Source: JBGPQJ01 sp963709295 (GTDB lineage Bacteria; Chloroflexota; Anaerolineae; Anaerolineales; Villigracilaceae). From it: 64,000 nucleotides of DNA. The translations under genes were made by a program, and so were the position numbers. Below the pieces are notes generated by a model. That model worked only from the letters and a program-made list of their open reading frames with translations. It did not search any database and was not told where the DNA came from. The stretch lies in NCBI GenBank assembly GCA_963709295.1, contig CAVPVW010000003.1, positions 868,001 through 932,000 on the forward strand, given 5' to 3'. Shown one piece after another: positions 8,173 through 16,515 of this stretch. Position 1 is the stretch's first letter; every line of letters starts with the position of its first letter.

Positions 8173-9495
8173 TTACCCGAAAAGCTTCGGTAAACCTCGC
8201 CCGCCCGATTTTTGAAGTGTTTTCATCAGCTTTTGAGCTTCCCGGAACTGCTTGATCAGACGATTGACATCCTGCACATCGGTTCCGGACCCTGCAGCAA
8301 TCCGCCGGCGGCGGGAGGCGTTCAGGATTTCAGGATCGCGCCGCTCGAGGGTCGTCATCGAGTTGATGATCGCCTCCGTCTGCTTCATGTTCTTTTCGGC
8401 ATCCTTGGGGTCGATCTGTTTCGCCATTTGCCCCATCTGACCGGGCATCATCTCCAGCAGTTGAGTCAGAGGACCCATTTTCTTGATCTGCCGGAGCTGC
8501 TGCATGAAATCCTCGAGATCGAACTTGCCTGTCAGCATTTTCTCTGCCTGCCCCTGTGCGGACTTGGCGTCAAAGGCGGCTTCGGCTTTTTCGATCAACC
8601 CAATGACATCACCCATACCCAAAATTCGTGACGCCATCCGGGAAGGATCGAACGTTTCGATGGCGTCCAACTTCTCGCCCACACCGAGATACTTGATGGG
8701 CACCCCTGTCACAGAGCGGATGGAGATCGCAGCACCTCCCCGGGCATCGCCGTCCATTTTGGTCAGGATCAAACCTGTAATCGAGACGGTGTCCCGGAAT
8801 CCTTCCGCAACATGCAACGCCTCCTGCCCAATCATGGCATCCACAACAAGCAGAGTCTCAACCGGATGAACCTTCGCTGCGATGGACTTCAACTCATCCA
8901 TCAATGACTGGTCAAGCTGTGAGCGCCCGGCCGTGTCGATGATCATCAGGCTGTATCCCCCGTTGGATGCCTGTTCGAAGGCTTTCAGAGCAAGCTCGGG
9001 AGGGGTAAGCTGAGGATCAGCAATGACAGGGACGTCCGCCCGTTCCCCCAATTGTTGGAGTTGAGCGACCGCTGCCGGCCGGTACGGGTCACCTGCCACC
9101 AGCATGACCCGCTCCCCCTTGGATCGTTGCAGACGCGCCAGCTTGCCAGCTGCCGTCGTCTTGCCTGAACCCTGCAGACCGACCAACATGACCACTCGAG
9201 GCTTGGGACCGGAAAGATTCAGTGGAGCCGGCTCACCCAGGGTGGCAATCAATTCCTCGTTGACAATTTTGATCACCTGCTGCCCGGGGTTGAGTGCCTT
9301 GGAAACTTCGGCACCAATCGCCCTATCACGAACACGAGCGATGAAATCTTTGACCACGGAATAGTGGACATCCGCTTCCAACAGGGCGAGACGCACCTCA
9401 CGCAAGGCGGCATCCACATCCGCTTCGGTGAGTTTTCCACGGCGGCGGAGGTTTTCAAATACCTGGTTCAGGCGATTACTGAGATTCTCAAACAA
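8173..9495 (-). CDS. ffh: Signal recognition particle GTPase Ffh
   Basis: Ffh binds 4.5S RNA and signal sequences and delivers ribosomes to FtsY at the membrane. The N-domain (FENLSNRLNQVFENL), the G-domain (GLQGSGKTTAAGKLARLQR near residue 106, DTAGR, TKMDGDARGG) and the Met-rich M-domain (KKMGPLTQLLEMMPGQMGQM) are all present. I start it at a TTG at 9495, because MFENLSNRL is the family's usual N-terminus and AAAGG lies six bases upstream; the frame stays open to 9570 with unrelated residues. The length is 440 residues. Its RNA partner is encoded at 15154-15257. A promoter lies at 9561-9589. Confidence 0.95.
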   Translation of the reverse strand: MFENLSNRLNQVFENLRRRGKLTEADVDAALREVRLALLEADVHYSVVKDFIARVRDRAIGAEVSKALNPGQQVIKIVNEELIATLGEPAPLNLSGPKPRVVMLVGLQGSGKTTAAGKLARLQRSKGERVMLVAGDPYRPAAVAQLQQLGERADVPVIADPQLTPPELALKAFEQASNGGYSLMIIDTAGRSQLDQSLMDELKSIAAKVHPVETLLVVDAMIGQEALHVAEGFRDTVSITGLILTKMDGDARGGAAISIRSVTGVPIKYLGVGEKLDAIETFDPSRMASRILGMGDVIGLIEKAEAAFDAKSAQGQAEKMLTGKFDLEDFMQQLRQIKKMGPLTQLLEMMPGQMGQMAKQIDPKDAEKNMKQTEAIINSMTTLERRDPEILNASRRRRIAAGSGTDVQDVNRLIKQFREAQKLMKTLQKSGGRGLPKLFG

Positions 9496-9560
9496 AATAG
9501 ACCTTTTCTGACAATGAAACCGTCCTCGAAGCCTCCAAGGACGGCGGGGATTTCGGCAGG

Positions 9561-9589
9561 ATTTTAGCAAGGAAAGAATGACGGGTCAA
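9561..9589 (-). promoter_or_regulatory. Promoter for ffh with leader hairpin
   Basis: The minus strand reads TTGACC, 17 bases, TAAAAT, starting just beyond the stop codon of the SpoIIE phosphatase gene. The transcript would begin near 9554 and contain a hairpin at 9520-9544 (CCGTCCT paired with AGGACGG) before the TTG start at 9495. Confidence 0.65.
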
Positions 9590-9593
9590 GGAT

Positions 9594-12521
9594 TTAGTCC
9601 TTACTTTGTAGGAGGCGCTTTATTGAAACCATCGTAATGTCGTCCGCAGGAGGACAATCTCCCATGAATTCATCCAAGGTTCGATTAATGACGTCCAACA
9701 TGCCTGCGGCAGAAGAATCCGTGGTTTTAACTGCCTCGTGAAGTCTTTCTTCCCCAAAAAGGTCTCCGGCTTCAGAAAACGCCTCTGTCACTCCATCGGT
9801 ATAAAATAGAACCTTATCTCCAGGCGCCAATTGAATGATTTGCTGTTCAATCTCGATGTTCATATCCACGCCCAAAGCCATGCCCGTACGTGTCAACCGC
9901 TCGATATGTTCCCCATGAACCCAGAGCGGAGGGTTATGTCCGGCATTGGCATAAGTAAATTCCCCAGTGGTAGTGTCGATCACGCCATAGGCTGCTGTAA
10001 TAAACATGCCTTGTTGGGCATCCGGGAAAAAGAGCTCATTGACTCTTTTCAAAGCACTGGCTGGAGAAACAATCTCCTTAACCGCTGCCCTCATCAGGGT
10101 GCGGATAAGGACCATATAAAGCGCAGCTGGCATACCTTTATCAGCCACGTCGGCAATAAAGACACCCAGGCGATTTCCAGGGAGTTCGAAGATATCGAAG
10201 AAGTCACCTCCCACTTGTCGGGCGGTGCGCCAGCTGGAAGCCATTTCCCAGGCGGGATGCGAGGGCAAGGAATCTGGCATGAATGTCTTCTGGATTTGGC
10301 GGGCAAGTTCAATCTCGGTCTCGAGACGTTCCTGCGTGCGCATCTGCTGCTCAAATAGATCGTTCTGAATAGCAAGAGCCGCCTGTTGAGCAACGCCTGT
10401 GAGAATTTCAAACCGGCGCGATCGGAATCTCCTGCCGCCCGAGGCCTCCTCTGCCAGCAAAATGCCAAATGTCACATCTTTAATGATGAGAGGAAATGCC
10501 ATGAGCAAACGGTCGTCAGCCTGCATCATCAGGGGAATGAGATCCTGTTCCGGAGGTTGGATCTTGACCCAATCCTGCGGGTCGCGATACGTCTCCGGAC
10601 TGACCACAGGCACCCCGCGCTCGATGACAGCTTTTAATAGCGGAAATTCATCTGGAGAAATCGTTCTCCACAAAGCGGCGTAAAACTCCTCGGGGAGTTC
10701 GTATTCCTGAAGCGGATGCAAAAGGCCGGCTTGATCATCCCATCTGTAGATTGCCACCCGCTCGACACCAACCAGGATGGGCAGAATGCGAACGATCGAG
10801 GAAATAATTTCGTCCAGTTCTGACAGGCTGACCACCGCTTCCGCCACCTGCAATAATGCCGCAGACGCATACGCCTGTTCCTGTGATGCATCAAACAGGC
10901 GGGCATTTTCTATGGCGACAGCCGCGTAGCTCGCAAAGGTGGTGGCGATCGCTTGCGCTTCATGACCATACCGGCCGGGAGTATGATGGGCAAGGGTCAA
11001 TACCCCCACCGCCTGATCACCGATCCTTAATGGGGCGGCAATTGAAGAATGATCGGATTCAAAGCCTCTTGAGACCGCCGCGGGACCCATTGGATCCTTT
11101 GATTTACGAATGATCGGGGTGCGCGAGAGAAGCCCGCGGGTCAACCAGGCGGCAGCTTCTGAATTGGCTTTTGCAGATTCGAGTTCAGTAGCGGTCGCAC
11201 CGTGGACAGCCGCACAATAAATATCCTCTTCATCCAACAGCCATATGGATACGACATCGCACGGCAAATTTCGCTCCAGCTCGGTCAAAATCGCTTCCAG
11301 GACCTGCTCAAGACTGGCGTTGGCTGAAAGAAGGCCGGCAACTTCCCGCAGGCTGTCCGCGACCTGCCTGCGCCATAACTCCGAACGATATTGATCTGCA
11401 TTATGTATGGCAGCCGCCAGGTAATCCGCAAGCCCTAGAAATAGAACCTTGTCGTCGTCGCTGAAGGTGTTTAATCGGTCCGATTGAATATCCAACACAC
11501 CCATGACCTGTTTATTGAAAATTAGCGGCACGGTCATTTCAGACCGGGTATTTGCGGGTGGAAAAGGCGTGGCGCGGTAACGAGGTTCTTTGCTCACGTC
11601 ATTTGCCAGAATTATTTTCCCGTTTCTCGCAACCCATGGAATCATCCCTTCAGGATCGTCGAGATCCAGGACATAACCTTCGAGTGCAATGCTCTTTGTT
11701 CCAGAGCCGGCACCATAACGAACCTGCCGCCGGTTCGGATGAACGGTAAACAAATGCACGTAAGGATAACCAAACTTACGATGCAAAAGCCTCACGACTT
11801 CGGTCATCATCCAGCGCAAGTCGATGGTGGAGGTAATGGTTCGCCCAACCGCCGACATGACCGAAAGCTGTTCCACTTTTCGATTCAAATCGCTGAACAG
11901 GCGTGTTCCTTCTATTGCGACGGCAATTGTGTCCGCCAACGCCCTCAACACGAGCAGGTCATTTGGATGAATGGCATTTAATTTATCGGATTGAATATCC
12001 AGCACGCCCAGAACCCGGTCTTCGATTTTGATCGGTAAGGCCACTTCAGATTGGGTTTCTGGAAGGCCGGCAATTTGGCGAAACCTAGGTTCCTGGCTGA
12101 CATCGTTGCTTAGAATTTCATTCCCGCTTTCGGCAGCAATACCGACAATGCCCTGCCCTATCTCCACCTCGAACATCTGCTGCTTTCTTCCACGACGACG
12201 AGTGGATAGACCCGCATTCGACCGGAAGAACAATTTGCTCTGCCCGGGCTCCATTGTGAATATCGCGACATAATAATAACTAAAGGTCTTTTGAATCAGA
12301 TGGGTAACCTGATTACACAATTCATTCAGATCAGTAAAATTTGTAATTTGTGAAGAAACCTTGCGAACCAGGTTCAATTGTCCAATACGGAATTGTTCAA
12401 CTGCAAGCTGGTGAGAGGCCAGCAGCGCCGCAGCGATGTGAGATGTTAAAGCGTCCAAGGAATCAGAGTTCGCCTCGTTTGAAAGCAGGTCCTTTTCTTC
12501 TCCAAACCTGCAGCACCCCAA
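9594..12521 (-). CDS. Multi-GAF SpoIIE/PP2C-type serine phosphatase
   Basis: This protein probably dephosphorylates a STAS anti-sigma antagonist in response to sensed ligands. Four complete GAF domains (about residues 65-205, 232-375, 395-545, 565-720) precede a SpoIIE phosphatase domain (765-970) with GGDFFD (771-776), DVADKGMPAA, DGVTEA (909-914) and DDIT (960-963), the metal-binding Asp set. The first 40 residues of this frame (…NEANSDSLDALTSHIAAALL) are the last helix of a further GAF domain whose start is encoded in another frame of the upstream gene. The two genes overlap by 59 bases and may be one gene split by an extra A near 12490. No membrane segment is visible. Confidence 0.85.
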   Translation of the reverse strand: MGCCRFGEEKDLLSNEANSDSLDALTSHIAAALLASHQLAVEQFRIGQLNLVRKVSSQITNFTDLNELCNQVTHLIQKTFSYYYVAIFTMEPGQSKLFFRSNAGLSTRRRGRKQQMFEVEIGQGIVGIAAESGNEILSNDVSQEPRFRQIAGLPETQSEVALPIKIEDRVLGVLDIQSDKLNAIHPNDLLVLRALADTIAVAIEGTRLFSDLNRKVEQLSVMSAVGRTITSTIDLRWMMTEVVRLLHRKFGYPYVHLFTVHPNRRQVRYGAGSGTKSIALEGYVLDLDDPEGMIPWVARNGKIILANDVSKEPRYRATPFPPANTRSEMTVPLIFNKQVMGVLDIQSDRLNTFSDDDKVLFLGLADYLAAAIHNADQYRSELWRRQVADSLREVAGLLSANASLEQVLEAILTELERNLPCDVVSIWLLDEEDIYCAAVHGATATELESAKANSEAAAWLTRGLLSRTPIIRKSKDPMGPAAVSRGFESDHSSIAAPLRIGDQAVGVLTLAHHTPGRYGHEAQAIATTFASYAAVAIENARLFDASQEQAYASAALLQVAEAVVSLSELDEIISSIVRILPILVGVERVAIYRWDDQAGLLHPLQEYELPEEFYAALWRTISPDEFPLLKAVIERGVPVVSPETYRDPQDWVKIQPPEQDLIPLMMQADDRLLMAFPLIIKDVTFGILLAEEASGGRRFRSRRFEILTGVAQQAALAIQNDLFEQQMRTQERLETEIELARQIQKTFMPDSLPSHPAWEMASSWRTARQVGGDFFDIFELPGNRLGVFIADVADKGMPAALYMVLIRTLMRAAVKEIVSPASALKRVNELFFPDAQQGMFITAAYGVIDTTTGEFTYANAGHNPPLWVHGEHIERLTRTGMALGVDMNIEIEQQIIQLAPGDKVLFYTDGVTEAFSEAGDLFGEERLHEAVKTTDSSAAGMLDVINRTLDEFMGDCPPADDITMVSIKRLLQSKD

Positions 12522-13260
12522 TTATTTCCTCTTGAGTTTTTATGGGGGTGGCGATCAACGGTCCATTCTGGTTTTCGCGTACAGTCCTTCCAGAAACCAA
12601 TGCGCGTCGCATGGTCGGTGAAGCGGGTTCTTCGGGGTAAAGGTTTGTGGTAGAGTTCGGCAAACGGAAGTGGGATTCGTCCAACCAAAGGGAGACCTCG
12701 CCATCCAATAACTCGGTCGCCATTTCCAGGATCATATCCCTTTGCACAACCAGAGATGATGATTTAAACAACTGGACGGTAAGGTTGAGCAACTCGCGCC
12801 AGCCTGCCCTTCGCCCTGTCTTTGTGGTTTTGGATTTGGCTCCCTTGCGATACTTGACCAGTTCCAGGCGGTTTTCTCTTCCAGGAACGGAATGATACTG
12901 CACCTTGTCCATCATCTTTCGCATCAGAAAGATGCCCAAGCCGCCGATTTGCCTCGCGCTCAAATCATCGGTGAGAGCAGGGTCGTTCGCTTGAGAGGGA
13001 TCGAAGGATTTCCCCCAATCGCAAATGGAAATATGCAGGTTGCTTTTCCGTGATTCGCACGAGATTTCGATGCGCCCGTCAAAAATCCCCTCATAGGCAT
13101 GCTCAATGGTATTCGAGCACGCTTCATCCACGGCCAATTGAATGGCATAAACGTCACGGTCGACCATGCCCGAAGACCGGGCAAAATCCCCGACAAAATC
13201 CCTTATCCTGTCGAGTTGGTCATAATGCGCTGGAAAAACCTGCGTGCTTTTCGGAACCAT
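12463..13260 (-). CDS. Anti-sigma-type ATPase (HATPase_c_2) followed by a truncated GAF domain
   Basis: Residues 1-130 form a GHKL ATPase like RsbW/SpoIIAB, with the N-box helix QLAVDEACSNTIEHAYEG, the G1 box ICDWGKSFDP and the G2 box GGLGIFLMRKMMD. Such proteins bind a sigma factor or other partner and phosphorylate a STAS protein. Residues from about 150 begin a GAF domain that stops early at GVLQVWRRKG…; the missing last helix is encoded in the overlapping downstream frame. Deleting one A from the AAAA run near 12490 would fuse both into one protein of about 1,220-1,230 residues. I start it at the ATG at 13260 rather than a TTG at 13287. It lies 78 bases after the STAS gene. Confidence 0.8.
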   Translation of the reverse strand: MVPKSTQVFPAHYDQLDRIRDFVGDFARSSGMVDRDVYAIQLAVDEACSNTIEHAYEGIFDGRIEISCESRKSNLHISICDWGKSFDPSQANDPALTDDLSARQIGGLGIFLMRKMMDKVQYHSVPGRENRLELVKYRKGAKSKTTKTGRRAGWRELLNLTVQLFKSSSLVVQRDMILEMATELLDGEVSLWLDESHFRLPNSTTNLYPEEPASPTMRRALVSGRTVRENQNGPLIATPIKTQEEIIGVLQVWRRKGPAFKRGEL

Positions 13261-13338
13261 AGGCTGGAAATGGTTGAGCCACTCCAAGTCAGGCGTCAGG
13301 AGCGGCTCAGAAAAATCCCCAATTCAAATCGAGGCAGT

Positions 13339-13674
13339 TTAGAAATTCCCGACGGCAGTTGTGACATCATCGTAAAATTTAAATAATGATGTCATCCCTG
13401 TTAAATCCAATGCTTCATGTATGAGCTTGGGAACGCTGGCAAGGTAAAGGTCGCCCCGGTTGTAGCGTTTGCAGGTCTTGAGTGCCGCCAGCATGGCACG
13501 GAATCCAGCGCTCGACATGTACTCCACCTGCGAAAGGTCAAGCACAATTTTATAACGGCCATCGTTCAACAGCGCATCCAGGGATGCGGTAAGCTTGGGA
13601 GCTGTCGCGCTGTCCACCCGTCCTATTACCATGACGAGGTCACAATGTTTGAATTGAGTTGTAGTAATTTCCAT
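13339..13674 (-). CDS. STAS-domain anti-sigma factor antagonist
   Basis: This 111-residue protein is a lone STAS domain of the SpoIIAA/RsbV type: ITTTQFKHCDLVMVIGRVDS, then IVLDLSQVEYMSSAGFRAM with the serine that is phosphorylated in the family. The usual D-S-S-G is M-S-S-A-G here. GGGAGG lies four bases before the ATG at 13674 (an ATG at 13677 is also possible). Together with the ATPase and the SpoIIE phosphatase downstream it makes a complete partner-switching set: antagonist, kinase, phosphatase. Confidence 0.88.
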   Translation of the reverse strand: MEITTTQFKHCDLVMVIGRVDSATAPKLTASLDALLNDGRYKIVLDLSQVEYMSSAGFRAMLAALKTCKRYNRGDLYLASVPKLIHEALDLTGMTSLFKFYDDVTTAVGNF

Positions 13675-13734
13675 CATGCCTCCCAAAATGATTAATTGTA
13701 AAAATGATTATATCATGAGCCAAAATTCACCCGC

Positions 13735-15030
13735 CTACAGTCCAGCCCCGAAGATTTCGCCTCCCAGCTTGAATCCGGCGACTTCGAGTTTGGGTGAGAA
13801 TTGAGGCCTGATGCCGGTCGGACGAAGCTCACCAAGCACCCTGCCGTCCGTACTGACACCGGTCTGGTTGAACTTGAAGATGTCCATCTGCGTGACGATA
13901 TCTCCCTCCATGCCGACAATCTCCGTAATTTGGGTGGTCTTGCGGGCGCCATCCTGCAATCTTGACATATGCACGACAAGATCGATTGCGGATGCAATCT
14001 GCCTGCGGATCGCGATCACCGGCAGGTCGATGCCTGACATCAACGCCATGGTCTCCATCCTGGAGATGGCATCGCGGGGTGAATTGGCATGCAGGGTGGT
14101 GATCGACCCGCTGTGACCCGTGTTCATCGCCTGGAGCATATCGAGGGATTCGCCTCCACGGACCTCGCCGACCACCAGCCTGTCGGGGCGCATGCGCAAG
14201 GCATTTCGGACCAACTCGCGGATGGTGACTGCGCCCGAGCCATCCACGCCGGAAAGCTTGGTTTCGAGCCGAACGACATGGCGCTGCCTCAGTTGAAGCT
14301 CCACGGCATCCTCGATGGTGACAATCCGCTCGTGCTCAGGGATGTAACTCGAGAGGAGATTAAGCATGGTAGTCTTCCCCGAACTCGTGTTCCCTGTGAT
14401 GATAACGTTCAGCCGAGCGACAACACAGGCTTTTAGGAAAGTCGCCATGTAATCCGATAATGTCCCGAGGGAGATAATGTCCTCCATGGTCATTCTGTTT
14501 TGCATGAATTTGCGAATCGAGAGGTGAGGGCCGTCAATGGCGACCGGTGGAATAATCACGTTGACTCGGGAACCATCAGGTAAACGGGCATCCGCTGTCG
14601 GGTTGTCGTAATCCACCCGCCGTCCGATCGGATGCAGGATGCGGTTGATAATCCGCATCAGGTGCTTGTCGTCCTCGAACTTGAGATCCGTCTCGATAAT
14701 TTCGCCACTCCGTTCAACAAACGTCAATTGCGATCCATTGACCATGATCTCGCTGGTATTTTCGTCGGAGAGTAACAATTCGAGGGGACCGTAACCGACC
14801 AGTTCGGCAAGAGCGCTATCCAGGATGACATTCCTTGCCTCCGCTGGCATTTCCGCTGATGAAAGGCTTTGCAGCGCTTTTTCAAGCTGGTCACGGACAG
14901 ACTGCCGATTGAGGTCTGCTTCGGGCACTTTCTGCAACTCCGGCGCAACGGCGTCCATGATCGCTGAACGCACACGAATAATTCTAGTGTCATCCAAAAG
15001 CGGGGGCATAATTTTCAAGATTTCACTCAT
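13735..15030 (-). CDS. cpaF: CpaF/TadA-family secretion ATPase
   Basis: This is a type II/IV secretion ATPase that would power a pilus or secretion system at the inner membrane. The Walker A motif GNTSSGKT is at residues 213-220, and the arginine-containing Walker B segment RPDRLVVGEVRGGE starts at 281; the N-terminal all-alpha domain includes YGPLELLL. The length is 431 residues. The start is set at the ATG at 15030 because a TATACT box ends seven bases upstream and no ribosome binding site is present, so the transcript is probably leaderless. No TadB, TadC or pilin gene lies nearby in the window, so the system it serves is unknown. Confidence 0.9.
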   Translation of the reverse strand: MSEILKIMPPLLDDTRIIRVRSAIMDAVAPELQKVPEADLNRQSVRDQLEKALQSLSSAEMPAEARNVILDSALAELVGYGPLELLLSDENTSEIMVNGSQLTFVERSGEIIETDLKFEDDKHLMRIINRILHPIGRRVDYDNPTADARLPDGSRVNVIIPPVAIDGPHLSIRKFMQNRMTMEDIISLGTLSDYMATFLKACVVARLNVIITGNTSSGKTTMLNLLSSYIPEHERIVTIEDAVELQLRQRHVVRLETKLSGVDGSGAVTIRELVRNALRMRPDRLVVGEVRGGESLDMLQAMNTGHSGSITTLHANSPRDAISRMETMALMSGIDLPVIAIRRQIASAIDLVVHMSRLQDGARKTTQITEIVGMEGDIVTQMDIFKFNQTGVSTDGRVLGELRPTGIRPQFSPKLEVAGFKLGGEIFGAGL

Positions 15031-15036
15031 AAGGTG

Positions 15037-15064
15037 AGTATAAGCTAAAAATTCAAACCAACAA
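15037..15064 (-). promoter_or_regulatory. Promoter for the cpaF-like gene (leaderless)
   Basis: The minus strand reads TTGTTG, 16 bases, TATACT. The A of the ATG at 15030 is the seventh base after the -10 box, so transcription should begin at or next to the start codon. Confidence 0.6.
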
Positions 15065-15118
15065 GTAGATATTTCACCGCCACTTGTCACAGGTATTGCT
15101 TATTGATCAACCCGTCAA

Positions 15119-15147
15119 TTGACACATGACCTTTCTTGGAGTATGCT
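15119..15147 (+). promoter_or_regulatory. Consensus promoter for SRP RNA
   Basis: TTGACA at 15119-15124, a 17-base spacer and TATGCT at 15142-15147 match the vegetative promoter almost perfectly. The predicted start at about 15154 coincides with the 5' strand of the SRP RNA closing stem. Confidence 0.85.
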
Positions 15148-15153
15148 TTCGCC

Positions 15154-15257
15154 GTCCGGGCAGGCCCGGCGCGGCGGAAACCTCCGAACCCCGCCAGGTC
15201 CGAGAGGAAGCAACGGTAAGGAAGTCATTCCGGGTGCCGCCGGTCACCTGTCCGGAT
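15154..15257 (+). ncRNA. ffs: Signal recognition particle RNA (4.5S type)
   Basis: The apical core CCAGGTCCGAGAGGAAGCAA (15194-15213), followed by GGTAAGG and, on the return strand, CGGGTGCCG, is the conserved Ffh-binding helix 8 with a GAGA-type tetraloop region. The ends pair: TCCGGGCAGG at 15155-15164 with CCTGTCCGGA at 15247-15256, allowing one G-U pair. The length of about 104 bases is that of the small bacterial SRP RNA without an Alu domain. A consensus promoter lies seven bases upstream. The 3' end is inferred from pairing; no clear T-tract terminator follows. Confidence 0.9.
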
Positions 15258-15267
15258 ATTTTCCTGA

Positions 15268-15297
15268 TGGTCATTCTAGAAATTCTTACCTTATAAT
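15268..15297 (+). promoter_or_regulatory. Candidate promoter for the 15.3 kb membrane-protein pair (leaderless)
   Basis: TGGTCA, 18 bases and TATAAT at 15292-15297 precede the ATG at 15304, which would be at +1 since it is the seventh base after the -10 box. There is no ribosome binding site in between. Confidence 0.55.
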
Positions 15298-15303
15298 AAC
15301 CCC

Positions 15304-15660
15304 ATGAGACGCTGGTTACCGTTCCTCATTGCGCTTGGTATCGGGTTGGCTATCAGCATTTATTACGGTTGGATGGTCAACCCCATCGAATATGTAGACA
15401 CTGCGCCAGGCAGCTTGCAAGTGGATTTCCGCACCGATTATGTCCTCATGACGGCTGAAACTTACCAATCAAAGCAGGATCCTTCGCTGGCCGCCCGTCA
15501 ACTTTCATTTTTGGGGAGCCAGCCCCCTGCAGACATAGCGGCACAAGCGCTGGCCTTTGCCCAGTCGGTTGGGTACAGCCTGGAAGACAAGCAATTGCTT
15601 CAGAATCTGGTGCTGGCCATGCAGACCTGGCAGATCTCATCCGGGGGGGCTGCTCCATGA
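15304..15660 (+). CDS. Membrane protein, paralogue A of the local family
   Basis: This 118-residue protein has one N-terminal membrane helix (about 5-25), then N-P-I-E-Y-V-D-T-A-P and DFRTDYVLMTAETY, followed by a helical Ala/Leu-rich domain. It lacks the long linker seen in its neighbour. Its stop overlaps the next ATG by four bases (ATGA), so the pair is translationally coupled. It resembles the proteins at 1-480 and 15657-16511. The function is unknown; the topology predicts a small external or periplasmic-side helical domain. Confidence 0.8.
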   Translation: MRRWLPFLIALGIGLAISIYYGWMVNPIEYVDTAPGSLQVDFRTDYVLMTAETYQSKQDPSLAARQLSFLGSQPPADIAAQALAFAQSVGYSLEDKQLLQNLVLAMQTWQISSGGAAP

Positions 15661-16511
15661 AGGGAAGTCTTTTCGGTCAGATTCTCGGAGGTCTGGCGAT
15701 CGGGCTTGCTTTGGGGCTGCTCATCACTTGGGTGATCGCCCCAGTGGAATATACTGATACGTCGCCGGCATCGATGCGGGAAGAATTCAAAGATCAGTAC
15801 CGGCTGGCCATCGCCTCTGCCTACAACGCCACCGGAAACCTAGAACGCGCCCGGGCAAGATTGTCGCTTGTCGGAGATCAGGATATTTTAGTGGCACTCC
15901 TAACTCAAGCAGAACGAATGATTGCCACAGGGAATTCCCCGGATTCCTCTTACGAAATTGCGGGATTATATAATGCACTCCTTGCTGTTGCGCAGGTGTC
16001 CATAACAGAAACCAGCTCCATCCCTTCGCCCACCCTGGATAACGACGCGAAGCCCACCTCGACCCAGACTCCCTTTGGTCTGGTCGTCACGCTCCGGGCA
16101 ACTTCCTCACCGGGACCTTCCTCCACCCCTCGCCCGACATCGACGCAAAAACCCACCGTCACCCCGTCCCCCACTCAAGGCGCACCATTTATCATCTTGT
16201 CCATCGACGAATCATGTGAACCCGACGGACAGCGCGGATTGTTGATGGTCGAGGTCCGAAATAAAAAGCGGCAACCGATTGAGGGTCAGGAAATAATCAT
16301 CAGTTGGAGCGGCGGCGAGGAAAGCTTCTTCACGGGTTTGAAACCTGAGATCAATGATGGCTACGCAGATTTTCTAATGCAACAGAACACCATTTATTCC
16401 GTCCGTCTCGCATCCGGTGGAGAACCTGCGAACGATCTTGAAGCTCCGATTTGCACTCAAGATGAGGTGGAGTATCTGGGACAAATCCAATTAATTTACC
16501 AACAACCTTAG
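15657..16511 (+). CDS. Membrane protein, paralogue B, with Thr/Pro linker and extracytoplasmic domain
   Basis: The 284-residue protein has an N-terminal membrane helix (about 8-28) and then the family motif A-P-V-E-Y-T-D-T-S-P with EFKDQYRLAIASAY. A helical segment follows, then a low-complexity linker rich in Thr, Ser and Pro (about 125-170), and a C-terminal beta-rich domain of about 100 residues (PFIILSIDESCEPDGQRG onward) that resembles an Ig-like fold. The linker implies an extracytoplasmic location. It is coupled to the preceding gene by an ATGA overlap and followed by a bidirectional terminator. The function is unknown. Confidence 0.8.
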   Translation: MKGSLFGQILGGLAIGLALGLLITWVIAPVEYTDTSPASMREEFKDQYRLAIASAYNATGNLERARARLSLVGDQDILVALLTQAERMIATGNSPDSSYEIAGLYNALLAVAQVSITETSSIPSPTLDNDAKPTSTQTPFGLVVTLRATSSPGPSSTPRPTSTQKPTVTPSPTQGAPFIILSIDESCEPDGQRGLLMVEVRNKKRQPIEGQEIIISWSGGEESFFTGLKPEINDGYADFLMQQNTIYSVRLASGGEPANDLEAPICTQDEVEYLGQIQLIYQQP

Positions 16512-16515
16512 CAAA

